Source: DATAFF01 sp036257595 (GTDB lineage: Bacteria; Pseudomonadota; Alphaproteobacteria; Rhizobiales; Aestuariivirgaceae). From it: a DNA stretch of 61,434 bases. The stretch is taken from the NCBI GenBank assembly GCA_036257595.1, contig DATAFF010000124.1, positions 1-61,434 on the forward strand. The letters are read 5' to 3'. Made by a program: the position numbers and the translations under genes. The notes beneath the pieces were generated by a model, which was not told the DNA's origin, searched no databases, and saw only the letters and a program-made list of their open reading frames with translations. This document shows, in pieces, positions 7,432 through 15,523 of the stretch (position 1 is the stretch's first letter; each line of letters opens with the position of its first letter).

Positions 7432-8886
7432 CTACGCCTCCAGCCGGTTCCAGAACCACTGGACGATCTTCTCCCAGACCTGGTCGCCGCCGGCGGCGTC
7501 CTCCCAGCCGATATTGACGTCGGGATTGTCGTTGATCTCGATGACATAGATGCCGCGGTCGGTCTGCTTGAGGTCGACGCCATAGAGTCCGTCGCCCATC
7601 AGATTGGCCGCCTTGACGGCCGTCTCGACCACACCCATCGGTACATTGTCGAGAGCGAGCGTCGTGGCATCGCCCTCGCCGATCGCCTTGTCGCCGTCAT
7701 ATTTCATGACCTGCCAATGCTCGTCGACCATGTGGTACTTGCAGGCGAAGATGGCCTCGCCGTCGAGCACGCCGATGCGCCAGTCAAAGGCGGTGGGCAG
7801 GAACTCCTGGCCGATAAGCAGGTCGGAGTCCTGGAGCAGCTGCTTCAGCCGCCGCTTGAGCTCCTCGGCATTGTCGCATTTGTAGACGCCGCGGCTGAAA
7901 GAGCCGTCGGGGATCTTCAGCACCACCGGCCAGCCGATCCGCTCGCCGAGCTCGCCTGCCTGCTTCTCGCTCTGCACCACCAGGGTCTTGGGCGTCGGCA
8001 CGCGCTCGGCGGTCAGCCGCTCGGCGAGATAGACCTTGTTGGTGCAGCGGATCATCGATTGCGGATCGTCGATTACCGGCATGCCCTCCTGCTGGGCGCG
8101 CCGGGCAAAGCGGTAAGTGTAGTTGTCGATCGAGGTGGTGACGCGGATGAACAGCGCATCATATTCGGCGAGCTTGTCGAGGTCGCCCCTCTGGATCGGC
8201 TCGACATCGATCGAGAAGCGCTGGGCCACCTTGGCGAAATGGCGGATGCTCTCCTGGGTCGAGGGCGGCAGCTTCTCCTGAGGATCGTGCAGCACGGCGA
8301 GAGTGTATTTGGCCGGCGTCCTGGTCTTGGCGGTCTTCCAAGTCCGGCGGGTGTGGGCCTCGAGCGCCCTGAGGAAGAAGGCGCGCTCCTCCTCGTTCAG
8401 GGCATTGATGGCGACCGGCACGATGCGGTCGATCTTCTTGTGGCCCTGGCCGTCGAGGGTCACGCGGAGAATTGGCACGCGGTACCAGTCGAACAGGAGC
8501 CGGGCAAAGGGCATCAGGCTGGCCTGGGCGACCTGACCGAAGCAGACGAACAGCTTGACCTGGCCGGACGGCGGCCTGGTCTTCTCGTAGCATTTGGCGA
8601 GCATCGCCTCGAGATCGGGCAGCGACTGCTCGTAGAGCGTCTTGCGCGACAATTCGGCGATGGTCTCGATGGTCGGGATGATGCGGTGGCCGCGGGCCTC
8701 GGCCAGCAGCGAGCAGTAATAGCCGGCGCCCTGGTAGCCATAGGAGCGCGACAGGTTGATGATCTTCGGCTTCTGGCCGCCGAACAGCTGCGGCCGAGAC
8801 AGATAGTCGCGGGTGCTCATGACTTTGTGGGGCGTGTCCGCGTTTGACAGGTCGCGATCCTGGTCAACCAACACGAGCCAAGTCAT
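7432..8886 (-). CDS. RimK-related ATP-grasp ligase with RLAN N-terminal domain
   Basis: 484 residues from the ATG at 8886 (MTWLVLVDQ); GGAG lies upstream, and the longer ORF would add 29 unlikely residues. Residues ~1-200 match the RLAN domain that precedes some RimK-like enzymes (INLSRSYGYQGAGYYCSLLA is diagnostic). Residues ~265-470 are the ATP-grasp core: TNKVYLAERL, VLKIPDGSFSRGVYKC, IGQEFLPTAFDWRIGVLDGE, and the metal-binding end YVIEINDNPDVNIGWED. ATP-grasp ligases of this type join an amino acid or peptide carboxylate to an amine. It lies downstream of a GNAT gene, a pairing known from predicted peptide-modification operons. The product is unknown. Confidence 0.85.
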   Translation of the reverse strand: MTWLVLVDQDRDLSNADTPHKVMSTRDYLSRPQLFGGQKPKIINLSRSYGYQGAGYYCSLLAEARGHRIIPTIETIAELSRKTLYEQSLPDLEAMLAKCYEKTRPPSGQVKLFVCFGQVAQASLMPFARLLFDWYRVPILRVTLDGQGHKKIDRIVPVAINALNEEERAFFLRALEAHTRRTWKTAKTRTPAKYTLAVLHDPQEKLPPSTQESIRHFAKVAQRFSIDVEPIQRGDLDKLAEYDALFIRVTTSIDNYTYRFARRAQQEGMPVIDDPQSMIRCTNKVYLAERLTAERVPTPKTLVVQSEKQAGELGERIGWPVVLKIPDGSFSRGVYKCDNAEELKRRLKQLLQDSDLLIGQEFLPTAFDWRIGVLDGEAIFACKYHMVDEHWQVMKYDGDKAIGEGDATTLALDNVPMGVVETAVKAANLMGDGLYGVDLKQTDRGIYVIEINDNPDVNIGWEDAAGGDQVWEKIVQWFWNRLEA

Positions 8887-8979
8887 TGCGGATATTCGAT
8901 CTCCAGGGCGCGGACCCTCTCGGGCGCTTTCCGTCAAACGCGGCATATAACGCCGTTCGCGACCATATTCCATGATCCA

Positions 8980-9552
8980 TTACGAGTTCTGCCCGACGCG
9001 CGCCGCGGTCAGCGGCTTCTCGTAGCGCAGGGCATCCGCCCCATCCTCGTAATAGTCGGACCGACGGCCGAGGCCGCGATAGCCCAGCGCCTCGTAGAGG
9101 CGGATCGCCGCTTCATTGTCGACCCGGACCTCGAGCGTCAGCGCTGCAGCGCCGCGCCTCAGCGCTTCGGCCTCGGCCGCCGCGACGAGACTTCGGGCGA
9201 GGCCGAGGCCGCGGGTTTCCGGATCGACGGCCAGCGAATAGAGGCGGGCACGGCGGGCATTGGCACGGAACAGCAGCAGCGCATAGGCGACCACCCGGTC
9301 CGGCAGCGCGGTGGCGACGAGAAGGGCGGCGGTGGGCGATCGCAGATGGCGGGCGAGGGCGCGCCGCGACAAGCGGTCGCCGGCAAACGCCCCGTTCTCG
9401 ATCGCGACCAGTCGCGGCAGATCGGCGGCAAGCCCTGAGCGGATCGCAAAACGCTGGGCGGGCGACGGCTCCAAGGTCAGTCGTCGAAAGGATCGCGCAT
9501 CGAGATCGTGTCCTCGCGCTCCGGGCTGGTAGAGAGCAGCGTGACCGGGCAC
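8980..9552 (-). CDS. GNAT-family N-acetyltransferase
   Basis: 190 residues if it starts at the GTG at 9552, which has GAGGAG eight bases upstream; that start overlaps the purA 3' end by 76 bases. A TTG at 9474 just past the purA stop would give 164 residues. The acetyl-CoA-binding motif A is clear: LYSLAVDPETRGLGLARSLV, with the R/Q-x-x-G-x-G/A loop, followed by LTLEVRVDNEAAIRLYEALGY, typical of RimI-like GNATs. It transfers an acetyl group to an amine, perhaps a peptide or protein N-terminus. Its position between purA and the RLAN ATP-grasp ligase suggests a joint role with the ligase. Confidence 0.85.
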   Translation of the reverse strand: MPGHAALYQPGARGHDLDARSFRRLTLEPSPAQRFAIRSGLAADLPRLVAIENGAFAGDRLSRRALARHLRSPTAALLVATALPDRVVAYALLLFRANARRARLYSLAVDPETRGLGLARSLVAAAEAEALRRGAAALTLEVRVDNEAAIRLYEALGYRGLGRRSDYYEDGADALRYEKPLTAARVGQNS

Positions 9553-10769
9553 TCGATCATCTCCTCGATCGAGCGAACATATTTGACGGCCTGCGCCGGC
9601 AGCGCCGCCCAGGAGCGGGCGCCGGCGGTCGAGGTCTGCCAGCCTTCGAAGAGCTCGTAGATCGGCTCGACCCGGGCCTGCTCGCCGGGATTGGCGGGGA
9701 GGCTGTCGATCCGCTCGCCATCGAGGGTGTAGCCGGTGGAAACCCGGATCTCGCCAAGGCCGTCCAGCACGTCGAGCTTGGTGAGGGCGATCCCCTGGAT
9801 GCCGGCAGTCTTGATCGCCTGGCGAACCAGCGCGGCGTCGAACCAGCCGCAGCGCCGCTTGCGGCCGGTGACGGTGCCGAACTCATTGCCGCGCGCGCCG
9901 ATCGCATCGCCGATCGCATTGTCCTGCTCGGTCGGGAAGGGGCCGGCACCGACCCGGGTGGTGTAGGCCTTGGCGATGCCGAGCACATAGGAAAGCGCGC
10001 TCGGCCCGAGACCCGAGCCGGAGGCGGCCTGGGCTGCCACCGTGTTGGAGGAGGTGACAAAGGGGAAGGTGCCGTGGTCGATGTCGAGCATCACCCCTTG
10101 GGCGCCCTCGAACAGGATGCGCTTGCCGGCGCGGCGCTGGCGATCGAGCAGCTCGAACACGGTGTCGGAGAAATCGAGGATTCTCGGGGCGATGCCGGAG
10201 AGTTGGGCATGGAGCTCCTCGCCGGTGAGCTCGGACATGCCGAGACCGCGGCGCAACGCATTGTGATGGGTGAGCAGGCGCTGGATCTTGCCGTCGAGGC
10301 TGGCGAGATCCTTGAGGTCGGACACCCTGAGCGCGCGGCGGCCGACCTTGTCCTCATAGGCCGGGCCGATGCCGCGGCCGGTGGTGCCGATCTTGCCGGC
10401 GCCGGCGGCATTCTCGCGGATGACGTCGAGCTCGCGATGGAGCGGCAGGATCAGCACGGCATTGTCGGCGATGCGCAGATTGTCCCGGCTGACGGCGACG
10501 CCCTGGCGGCGCACGGTGTCGATCTCCTCGAGCAGCGCCCAGGGATCGACAACGACGCCATTGCCGATGATGGCGAGCTTGCCCGGCCGGACGATCCCCG
10601 CCGGCAGCAGCGACAGCTTGTAGGTGATCTTGTCGATGACCAGCGTGTGGCCGGCATTGTGGCCGCCCTGGAAACGCACCACGACATCGGCGCGCTCCGA
10701 CAGCCAGTCGACGATCTTGCCCTTGCCCTCGTCGCCCCATTGCGCGCCGATAACCACCACATTGGCCAT
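9477..10769 (-). CDS. purA: Adenylosuccinate synthetase
   Basis: 430 residues, full length. It catalyses IMP + aspartate + GTP to adenylosuccinate, the first committed step to AMP, in the cytoplasm. Diagnostic motifs: QWGDEGKGKIVDWL (phosphate-binding loop with the catalytic Asp) and GHNAGHT near the N-terminus, GTTGRGIGPAYEDK around residue 130, LFEGAQGVMLDIDHGTFPFV around 220, and TVTGRKRRCGWFDA around 300. It starts 22 bases after the serA stop and probably shares the serC-serA transcript; the GNAT and ATP-grasp genes follow. Confidence 0.97.
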   Translation of the reverse strand: MANVVVIGAQWGDEGKGKIVDWLSERADVVVRFQGGHNAGHTLVIDKITYKLSLLPAGIVRPGKLAIIGNGVVVDPWALLEEIDTVRRQGVAVSRDNLRIADNAVLILPLHRELDVIRENAAGAGKIGTTGRGIGPAYEDKVGRRALRVSDLKDLASLDGKIQRLLTHHNALRRGLGMSELTGEELHAQLSGIAPRILDFSDTVFELLDRQRRAGKRILFEGAQGVMLDIDHGTFPFVTSSNTVAAQAASGSGLGPSALSYVLGIAKAYTTRVGAGPFPTEQDNAIGDAIGARGNEFGTVTGRKRRCGWFDAALVRQAIKTAGIQGIALTKLDVLDGLGEIRVSTGYTLDGERIDSLPANPGEQARVEPIYELFEGWQTSTAGARSWAALPAQAVKYVRSIEEMIECPVTLLSTSPEREDTISMRDPFDD

Positions 10770-10791
10770 CGTCCGGTCCCTTCGCCAGAAG

Positions 10792-12378
10792 CTAGAATCT
10801 GAGTGCCCGTGCCTGCTTCACCTGCGGCAGCGCCTCGACGGCGGCGAGCACCGCCGGCGGCACCGGGCCATCGACCTCGACCAGCGCGATGGCATTGCCG
10901 CCCGGTTGGTCGCGGCCGAGATGAAAGGTCGCGATATTGACGCCGCGATCGCCGAGAATGGTGCCGAATGCGCCGATGAAGCCCGGCTTGTCGGCATTGG
11001 TGACATAGAGCATGTAGGGCCCGAGCTCGGCCTCCATGTTGATACCCTTGATCTGGATGACCCGCGGCTTGCCGTCGGAGAACACGGTGCCGGCAATGCT
11101 GCGCTCGAGGGTCTCGGTCCGGACCGTCAGCCGGACATAGCTGTCATAGACGCCGCGATGGGTCTGGCGGATCTCGTCGACGCGGATGCCGCGCTCGCGG
11201 GCGACCGCGGGGGCCGAGACCATGTTGACATCGCCGAGCATCGGCCGAAGCAGAGCGGCAAGCAGCGCCGAGGTCAAGGCCCGGGTGTTCATCTCGCCGA
11301 CATCGCCGTTATATTCGATGGCGATGCCGACGAGCGAGCTGTCGGTGAGCTGGCCGGCAAAGGAGCCGAGCTGCTCGGCAAGGGCGATGAAGGGCCTGAG
11401 GCGCGGCGCCTCCTCGACCGAGATCGAGGGCATGTTGAGGGCGTTCGACACCGCTCCCGAGATCAGGTAGTCGGCCAGCTGATTGGCGATCTGGACCGCC
11501 ACATTCTCCTGCGCCTCGCTGGTCGAGGCGCCGAGATGCGGCGTCAGCACCACCCGGTCGAGGCCGATCAGCGCATTGCCGGTCGGCGGCTCGGTCTCGA
11601 AGACATCGAGTGCCGCGCCGGCGACATGGCCGGAACGCAGGGCATCGGCCAGGGCGCTCTCGACAAGGAGACCGCCGCGGGCGCAATTGATGATCCTGAC
11701 GCCGCGCTTCATGCGGGCTATGGCGGCGGCATCGATGATGTTGCGGGTCTTGTCGGTCAGGGGCGTGTGCAGCGACACGAAATCGGCCCGGCGCAGCAGC
11801 TCCTCGAAGGGCACCTTCTCGACTCCGAGCTCGATCGCCCGCTCCGGCGACAGGAAGGGATCGAAGGCGATGACCTTCATCCTGAGTCCGAGCGCCCGCT
11901 CGGCGACGATCGAGCCGATATTGCCGCAGCCGATGATGCCGAGCGTCTTGTTGTAGAGCTCGACCCCGACGAAGCGGTTCTTGAGCCACTGGCCGGCCCG
12001 CATGGTCTGATCGGCCTCGGGGATCTGGCGGGCCAGCGCCATCATCAGCGCAACCGTGTGCTCGGCGGTGGTGATGGCGTTGCCGAAGGGGGTATTCATG
12101 ACGACGACGCCACGGCTCGTCGCGGCGGCGAGCTCGACATTGTCGATGCCGATGCCGGCGCGGCCCACCACCTTCAGCCGCTCGGCGCGGCTCAGCAGCT
12201 TGTCGGTGACCTTGGTGGTCGAACGGATGGCGAGGCCGTCATAATCACCGATCCGTTTCAGGAGAGCGTCCTTGTCGGCGCCAAGCTCGGGCTCGTAATC
12301 GACGGCAAGCCCGCGGTCGCGCATCACCTGGACGGCGGTTTCACTCAAGCGGTCGGAGACCAGCACGCGAGCGGTCAT
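10792..12378 (-). CDS. serA: D-3-phosphoglycerate dehydrogenase
   Basis: 528 residues from the ATG at 12378, chosen because AAGGAGGT lies upstream and the start overlaps the serC stop (ATGA). It oxidises 3-phosphoglycerate with NAD+, the first step of serine synthesis. Visible: GRAGIGIDNVELAAA, the Rossmann loop GIIGCGNIGSIVAERA, INCARGGLLVESAL, catalytic His in LTPHLGASTSEAQ, then an intervening domain and a C-terminal ACT domain (NADKPGFIGAFGTILGDR). The ~528-residue length is the long form with both regulatory domains. The ACT domain suggests feedback by an amino acid, probably serine. Confidence 0.97.
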   Translation of the reverse strand: MTARVLVSDRLSETAVQVMRDRGLAVDYEPELGADKDALLKRIGDYDGLAIRSTTKVTDKLLSRAERLKVVGRAGIGIDNVELAAATSRGVVVMNTPFGNAITTAEHTVALMMALARQIPEADQTMRAGQWLKNRFVGVELYNKTLGIIGCGNIGSIVAERALGLRMKVIAFDPFLSPERAIELGVEKVPFEELLRRADFVSLHTPLTDKTRNIIDAAAIARMKRGVRIINCARGGLLVESALADALRSGHVAGAALDVFETEPPTGNALIGLDRVVLTPHLGASTSEAQENVAVQIANQLADYLISGAVSNALNMPSISVEEAPRLRPFIALAEQLGSFAGQLTDSSLVGIAIEYNGDVGEMNTRALTSALLAALLRPMLGDVNMVSAPAVARERGIRVDEIRQTHRGVYDSYVRLTVRTETLERSIAGTVFSDGKPRVIQIKGINMEAELGPYMLYVTNADKPGFIGAFGTILGDRGVNIATFHLGRDQPGGNAIALVEVDGPVPPAVLAAVEALPQVKQARALRF

Positions 12379-13523
12379 GAGCTTGGACCTCCTTCGGCAG
12401 TGACCTTGCGATAGGCGTAGTCGAGCCAGGGCAGAAGCGCTGCGATGTCGGCGCGCTCGATGGTGGCGCCGCACCAGATGCGCAGGCCCGGCGGGGCGTC
12501 ACGGTGGCTGGCGATGTCGAAGGCGACCCCCTCCTCTTCCAAAAGCTTGGCGATGTCGCGGGCACGGGCCGCCTTGGCGGGATCGCGGAGCGCGAGGCAC
12601 ACCGAGGTGTTCGAGCGGGTCTCCTTGACGGCGGCCAGCACGGCGGCCCAGGGCGAGCGGTCGGCCCAGTCATGGAGCAGCCCGGCATTGGCGTCGGCAC
12701 GGGCGACCAAGGCGTCGAGACCACCGATCGAGCGGGCCCATTCGAGCGCCAGGATCCAGTCCTCGACGCACAGCATGGATGGGGTGTTGATGGTCTCGCC
12801 CTCGAAGATCGCGCGGTCGAGCTTGCCGCCCTTGGTCAGGCGGAAGATCTTGGGCAGCGGCCAGGGCGGGCGCCAGGTCTCGAGCCGCTCGACGGCGCGC
12901 GGCGACAGCACCAGCATGCCATGGGCCGCCTCGCCGCCCAGCACCTTCTGCCAGGAGAAGGTGACGACATCGAGCTTGGCGAAGTCGAGCCGCTGGGCAA
13001 AGGCGGCGGAGGTCGCGTCGCAGATGGTGAGGCCCTGGCGGCCAGCGGGAATCCAGGCGGCGTCGGGCACCCTGACCCCCGAGGTCGTGCCGTTCCAGGT
13101 GAACACCACATCATGGGAGAAGTCGACTTGGGCGAGATCGGGCAGTTGCCCATAGGGCGCCTCGAGGACCCGGACACCGGGGAGCTCGAGTTCGCTCACC
13201 ACGTCCTTGACCCAGCCCGCGCCGAAGCTTTCCCACGCGAGGAGGTCGATGCCGCGGGCGCCGAGCAGCGACCACAGCGCCATCTCGACAGCGCCGGTGT
13301 CGGAGGCCGGGACGATGGCGACGAGATGGCTCTGCGGCACCTCCAGCACCTCGCGGGTCAGCGCGATTGCCTGTTTGAGGCGCGCCTTGCCGGGGCCGGA
13401 ACGGTGCGACCGGCCAGTGAGGGCGTGCCCTAGGTCGCCGACTGCCCATCCTGGAATTTTCGCGCAAGGACCCGAAGAAAAGCGGGGATTTTGCGGCCGC
13501 ACGGCCGGCTTCTCGATCGTCAT
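12375..13523 (-). CDS. serC: Phosphoserine aminotransferase, Methanosarcina type
   Basis: 382 residues. It makes phosphoserine from 3-phosphohydroxypyruvate and glutamate using PLP. The N-terminal block NPRFSSGPCAKIPGW marks the Methanosarcina-type SerC common in alphaproteobacteria. The PLP lysine lies in TFSWQKVLGGEAAHG around residue 195, and NTPSMLCVEDWILALEW follows. Its stop overlaps the serA start by four bases, so the two are translationally coupled. A structured leader lies directly upstream. Confidence 0.96.
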   Translation of the reverse strand: MTIEKPAVRPQNPRFSSGPCAKIPGWAVGDLGHALTGRSHRSGPGKARLKQAIALTREVLEVPQSHLVAIVPASDTGAVEMALWSLLGARGIDLLAWESFGAGWVKDVVSELELPGVRVLEAPYGQLPDLAQVDFSHDVVFTWNGTTSGVRVPDAAWIPAGRQGLTICDATSAAFAQRLDFAKLDVVTFSWQKVLGGEAAHGMLVLSPRAVERLETWRPPWPLPKIFRLTKGGKLDRAIFEGETINTPSMLCVEDWILALEWARSIGGLDALVARADANAGLLHDWADRSPWAAVLAAVKETRSNTSVCLALRDPAKAARARDIAKLLEEEGVAFDIASHRDAPPGLRIWCGATIERADIAALLPWLDYAYRKVTAEGGPSS

Positions 13524-13612
13524 TCGACCACCCTCTCAGATGGATGCCCCTCGTTGGGGAGGGGTGTCCCGCGGCGGTCACTACAGCAACCGTCACGGGT
13601 GGTCAATCGAAT
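13524..13612 (-). ncRNA. Candidate serC leader RNA element
   Basis: The 124-base gap before serC contains a 6-bp hairpin (minus-strand CCCCTC at 13564-13559 pairing with GAGGGG at 13552-13547, loop CCCAAC). It also contains a pairable CGGT/ACCG segment further upstream (about 13572-13593), so two consecutive hairpins end about 24 bases before the start. A conserved serC leader motif is known upstream of serC in Alphaproteobacteria; assignment here rests on location and the two hairpins, not on an alignment. Confidence 0.5.
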
Positions 13613-13647
13613 GATGAAGGCTGTGCGCAGGAAGTGAGGCTGTCGGC

Positions 13648-14226
13648 CTAGAACTTGAACCGCAGCCCGGCCGTCACCGAATGATCGCGGACATTATCGT
13701 CGGCGAACATTCTGTCGTCGGTGGCAATGGTGCGGAAGCGATAGCCGACATCGACCGCAACGAACTTGCTGACGTCCCAGGAGACACCGCCCATCAGCGC
13801 GGCCGCCAGCGCCCTTTCGTCATCGACGTTGGTGCTGACGAAACCGTAGCCGAGGCCGGCGCCGACATAGGGCGTGATCGGGAAATCCAGCGGAATGTCG
13901 ATATAGCCGTTGGCGGTCAGGGTGCCGAACCTGTCGGCCAATTCCACGCTCCCATCAGTTCCGATGCCATAATCGAAGCGGAGATCGGTTCGGAACATCG
14001 GGCTCCATTGGAAGCCGACGCCGACGCCGAACGTCGCCAAATCGGCGTTGCCGTCATCCACCTCGAGCCAGGACCAGCCGGCATCGCCCCTGAAATAGAG
14101 GCCCGACTGGACGTAGGGCTCAGCCGCCGGCGGCGTAGCTTGCGGATAATAGGTGTCGGCGGCCGCTGCCGATCCCGCCGTCGCTGCGAGCCATGCTGCA
14201 ACGACAATCCCTCTGCACTGCTTCAT
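13648..14226 (-). CDS. Small outer-membrane beta-barrel protein (Omp25/OmpA-like), paralogue 1
   Basis: 192 residues. A signal peptide (MKQCRGIVVAAWLAATAGSAAAA) is followed by a Pro/Tyr-rich linker and about eight amphipathic strands (GLYFRGDAGWSWLEV; VGVGFQWSPMFRTDLRFDYG; PYVGAGLGYGFV; FVAVDVGYRFRTI), ending in GLRFKF. The C-terminal Phe is the usual outer-membrane insertion signal. The YxRGDAGWSW and PYVGAGxGYGF motifs are typical of rhizobial Omp25/31-like barrels. It is a clear paralogue of the next gene upstream, sharing motifs throughout. Its function is probably structural or as a small channel. Confidence 0.88.
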   Translation of the reverse strand: MKQCRGIVVAAWLAATAGSAAAADTYYPQATPPAAEPYVQSGLYFRGDAGWSWLEVDDGNADLATFGVGVGFQWSPMFRTDLRFDYGIGTDGSVELADRFGTLTANGYIDIPLDFPITPYVGAGLGYGFVSTNVDDERALAAALMGGVSWDVSKFVAVDVGYRFRTIATDDRMFADDNVRDHSVTAGLRFKF

Positions 14227-14337
14227 CTCGCATCTCCCCCGTTTGACCTGCCAACGGCCGCAAGAATCACGGCCTGGCGGGATCTAGACGGGTGTGATGC
14301 TCGATGTCCGTCGGAATTGCGAGCAGCTCTGAACTTT

Positions 14338-14354
14338 TGCGACCTTAGGTCGCA
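14338..14354. promoter_or_regulatory. Palindrome upstream of OMP paralogue 1
   Basis: TGCGACCTTAGGTCGCA is a perfect inverted repeat (8-bp arms, 1-base centre) 112 bases upstream of the barrel start. The half-site AGGTCGCAT recurs upstream of the paralogous barrel gene at 15141-15149, at a similar distance from its start. This suggests a common promoter or regulator site. Confidence 0.45.
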
Positions 14355-14360
14355 TAACCG

Positions 14361-14435
14361 CAGGCAGCAGGCGCTAGGCAGAGAGAGCGATGCTCGTCCT
14401 GCTGCCTACCGCCTACTGCCTAATGCCTAATGCCT
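14361..14435. repeat. Heptamer palindrome element, copy 3
   Basis: Left arm CAGGCAGCAGGCGCTAGGCAG (14361-14381), spacer with GAGCGATGCTC, right arm CTGCCTACCGCCTACTGCC continuing with two TAATGCC units to 14434. It starts seven bases beyond the stop of OMP paralogue 2 (minus strand) and lies upstream of paralogue 1. Confidence 0.88.
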
Positions 14436-14441
14436 TCAGCT

Positions 14442-15017
14442 TCAGAACTTGAATCGCAGCCCGCCGGTCACCGCGTGATCCTGGATGTCGTCGTCCTCGC
14501 CGAAGATGTTGCGGAACCGATAGCCGACATCGACGGCGACACCCTGGCTCACATCGAAGGTGACGCCGCCTGTCAGAGCCGCCGCCAGCCCGTCCTGGTC
14601 GAGGCCCGAGCCGGCGTCGACAAAGCCGTAGCCGACGCCAGCGCCGACATAGGGCTTGAGCACGAAATCGATCGGCATGTCGATATAGGCATTGACGGTG
14701 GCGGTACCGATGCTGGCCTCCTCGCCAGCGCCGAGATCATAGTTGAAGCCGTAATCGAAGCGCAGGTCGGTGCGGAACATCGGGCCCCATTGATAGCCGA
14801 CGCCGCCGCCGGCGATCGGGGCATTGGCATCGTCCTCGGCGGCGCTCCAATCGAGCCAGGACCAGCCGGCATCGCCCCTGAGATAAAAACCCGAAGCGGC
14901 ATAGGCAGCCTCGGTCGGCGGGGCCGGCACCGGGGTATAGGCATCGGCCGCCACGGCCGCTCCGGCGCTTGCCAAGAGACCAGCCGCGCCAATCACAATC
15001 GCTTTCCACTCCTTCAC
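14442..15017 (-). CDS. Small outer-membrane beta-barrel protein (Omp25/OmpA-like), paralogue 2
   Basis: 191 residues from the second of two adjacent GTG codons (15017), which sits six bases after GGAGG; upstream extension to 15149 would bury the signal peptide. The signal peptide VKEWKAIVIGAAGLLASAG ends AVAA. Barrel motifs match paralogue 1: FYLRGDAGWSWLDW, GVGYQWGPMFRTDLRFDYG, PYVGAGVGYGFVDAG, GVAVDVGYRFRNIF, C-terminal GLRFKF. The tandem pair points to local duplication. A long leader of about 120 bases is likely if the candidate promoter upstream is used. Confidence 0.88.
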   Translation of the reverse strand: MKEWKAIVIGAAGLLASAGAAVAADAYTPVPAPPTEAAYAASGFYLRGDAGWSWLDWSAAEDDANAPIAGGGVGYQWGPMFRTDLRFDYGFNYDLGAGEEASIGTATVNAYIDMPIDFVLKPYVGAGVGYGFVDAGSGLDQDGLAAALTGGVTFDVSQGVAVDVGYRFRNIFGEDDDIQDHAVTGGLRFKF

Positions 15018-15147
15018 CACGCACCTCCGCTCACAACCCAGATTGGCGGGCCGGTCTAAAGGCGGGCGGTGACGCAAGGCTGGCTCAATTGCGTAACAAA
15101 TGCGACAGGCGTTGCGGCGATGCGTCACGCCTGCTGACGAAGGTCGC

Positions 15148-15177
15148 ATTATGAATCAAAGGGTTAACCCGCCACAA
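15148..15177 (-). promoter_or_regulatory. Candidate promoter of OMP paralogue 2
   Basis: On the minus strand, TTGTGG (15177-15172) and CATAAT (15153-15148) are 18 bases apart. The -10 is five of six to consensus and directly abuts the AGGTCGCAT half-site shared with paralogue 1. A GGGTTAACCC palindrome lies in the spacer. The start codon is about 130 bases downstream. Confidence 0.35.
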
Positions 15178-15226
15178 ATCCGTCGTGATCGGGGCTCGAC
15201 GCAAACGCTCGGTCAAGGTGTCGAAG

Positions 15227-15303
15227 GGTTGGCGGAAGAAGCTTGGCGTTGCCAGCCCTGCCGGGGGAGATGGACCGGACAACTCCAGCCTCTTCCGCCA
15301 ACT
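15227..15303. ncRNA. Candidate structured RNA: long closing helix in an intergenic gap
   Basis: GTTGGCGGAAGA at 15228-15239 is the exact reverse complement of TCTTCCGCCAAC at 15291-15302. The helix extends by one G-T wobble outward and, past an A-C mismatch, two more pairs inward. The enclosed 45 bases can form two small stem-loops (TGGC/GCCA at 15244-15254 and TGGA/TCCA at 15271-15287), giving a three-way-junction-like fold. Strand, promoter and terminator cannot be assigned. It may instead be the remnant of an inverted-repeat element. Confidence 0.4.
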
Positions 15304-15457
15304 CGGATCGGATCGCAGCGGCGACCAAGATCACCGGGATCCAAAGTCTGCAAGTCGAAGTCAGTAGACAGAAAAAGGCAAGTCATCGCAAGAGACTGAA
15401 ATGGTTCAGGAAAGTCTCTCTCGCGTCGCGATCGGTGCAAGAATGTTCGTTTTCTTA

Positions 15458-15520
15458 CAGGCAGTCGGCATTAGGCAGTAAGCGGTGCCCACTGCCTACT
15501 GCCTATTTGCCTACTGCCTC
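15458..15520. repeat. Heptamer palindrome element, copy 4
   Basis: Left arm CAGGCAGTCGGCATTAGGCA, short spacer (AGCGGTGCC), right arm ACTGCCTACTGCCTATTTGC ending CTACTGCCT. Both arms are nearly identical to copy 5, but the spacer differs. It starts four bases beyond the stop of glmM (minus strand). Confidence 0.9.
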
Positions 15521-15523
15521 ACT

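Larger units (their letters stand above)
15018..15457. other. Gene-poor stretch between OMP paralogue 2 and heptamer copy 4
   Basis: About 440 bases with no convincing gene. It contains the upstream region of OMP paralogue 2 and, further out, a long inverted repeat (listed separately). The overlapping ORFs here lack ribosome-binding sites and recognisable protein features. Confidence 0.6.

Noticed and set aside
10624..12414. 596-residue ORF on the plus strand
   Set aside because: It is antisense to purA and serA, whose motifs are unmistakable; long shadow frames are expected in high-G+C DNA.
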